Below the pieces are notes generated by a model. It was not told where the DNA came from and searched no databases. It saw only the letters and a program-made list of their open reading frames with translations. Below are positions 63,594 through 64,000 of a DNA stretch of 64,000 bases, in pieces; the stretch's first letter is position 1; each line of letters opens with the position of its first letter. The stretch spans positions 586,703 through 650,702 of the forward strand of contig NZ_VTFX01000004.1 of NCBI RefSeq assembly GCF_009192775.1, in the 5' to 3' direction. The translations under genes were made by a program, and so were the position numbers. This stretch comes from Arthrobacter yangruifuii. GTDB taxonomy: Bacteria > Actinomycetota > Actinomycetes > Actinomycetales > Micrococcaceae.

Positions 63594-63626
63594 GTCAGGC
63601 CCCGCACACATGGTGCGGGGCCTGAC
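63594..63626 (-). terminator. rRNA operon terminator
   Basis: A perfect 14-bp GC-rich stem (63594-63607 with 63613-63626) with a five-base loop, 16 bases past the 3' end of the 5S gene on the minus strand, followed by only a weakly T-containing tail. Confidence 0.8.
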
Positions 63627-63642
63627 CCTCTCAACAAAAATT

Positions 63643-63761
63643 GTCCGGCGGTGACCTACTCTCCCACATCCTCCCGGATGCAGTACCATCGGCGCTGTGG
63701 GTCTTAGCTTCCGGGTTCGGAATGGGACCGGGCGTTTCCCCCACGCTATGACCGCCGTAAC
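63643..63761 (-). rRNA. 5S ribosomal RNA
   Basis: The minus strand reads GTTACGGCGGTCATAGCG at the 5' end, GGTCCCATTCCGAACCCGG and AAGCTAAGACC in the middle, and GAGAGTAGGTCACCGCCGGACA near the 3' end, about 119 bases in all, with helix I pairing 5' GTTACGGCGGT region with the 3' ACCGCC. This is a typical actinobacterial 5S. It ends the rRNA operon, with 23S upstream outside the window. Confidence 0.95.
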
Positions 63762-64000
63762 CCTTCCACCCGCACCACACACCCAAAAACACCAGGGTAT
63801 GCGTGGGGAAAACAATGGTTACAACACGTCCCGTTACCCCTCACAAGGGGTACCGGCAGTGCGGTAAAAGTTGTGAACCCGCCCCCCGGACAAGGGGGAC
63901 ACGGTTCGTGTTCCAGGCCAACAACGGGTTGTTGTCCGGGAACCACATAGTGGACGCAAGCAGCATGATCACAACACCCTTTATACTTTGACGGACCGTT
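63762..64000 (-). other. 23S-5S internal transcribed spacer
   Basis: Region between the 3' end of 23S (just outside the window) and 5S. Several inverted repeats are visible on the minus strand, such as AACAACCCGTTGTT and GTTCC with GGAAC, which probably form the RNase processing stems. No tRNA is present. Confidence 0.75.

Overview
The window looks like core chromosome of a high-GC actinobacterium, most likely an Arthrobacter-type member of the Micrococcaceae. The evidence is the presence of mycothione reductase, a class II DAHP synthase, an FtsR/GarA cluster, a PknL-type PASTA kinase and a MurE whose meso-DAP motif is replaced (suggesting lysine peptidoglycan), together with many GTG and TTG starts and strong GC bias. 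No phage, IS element, integron or CRISPR array is visible.

Region 1 (1-7,000, minus strand) is the front of the division and cell wall cluster, read right to left: mraZ, rsmH, an FtsL-like gene, ftsI, murE and murF, the last cut by the window edge. A promoter overlapped by three direct repeats that look like MraZ boxes precedes mraZ. Region 2 (7,200-23,700) holds a DUF3040 gene, dinB, a lipoprotein gene coupled to a polyprenyl synthase, an Rv2175c-like DNA-binding protein, a LysM lytic transglycosylase, pknL, aroG, plsC, an alpha/beta hydrolase, a ROK kinase, an acyl-CoA ligase and mycothione reductase. Regions 1 and 2 match, in order, a block remembered from Mycobacterium (about Rv2158c to Rv2187).

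Region 3 (23,700-33,040) carries pyruvate carboxylase, an orphan ParA-like ATPase and the garA-ftsR-bifunctional nuclease-merR cluster. An intrinsic terminator sits directly in front of the garA ribosome binding site. Next come a SnoaL-like gene with a 33-residue companion, a frameshifted secreted sugar dehydrogenase and tRNA-Pro.

Region 4 (33,200-63,260, minus strand apart from an inserted block) is a second conserved block (about Rv1713 to Rv1691 in Mycobacterium): der, cmk, tyrA, rluB, scpB, scpA, parA-like, then xerD, a NUDIX gene, pyrG, recN, nadK, tlyA, a small gene, a HAD phosphatase and a TPR protein with a huge Arg/Asp-rich repeat domain. Between the parA-like gene and xerD sits an organic-acid block: a GNAT gene, dctA with a DcuS/DcuR-type two-component system, and a methylcitrate cycle cluster (prpE, a GntR regulator, prpD, prpB, prpC). 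A MTH1-like NUDIX gene overlaps the end of xerD.

Region 5 (63,260-64,000) is the 3' end of a minus-strand rRNA operon: a terminator, 5S rRNA and the 23S-5S spacer.

Most of this is well-conserved biology. The points most worth a second look are the disordered repeat protein beside the rRNA operon, the terminator in the garA leader, several unlisted operators (MraZ boxes, paired TGTATACA sites, CCCAC repeats, a 12-bp palindrome), the 33-residue gene, and the frameshift that separates a lipoprotein signal from its enzyme. I found no convincing wholly new defence or mobile system.
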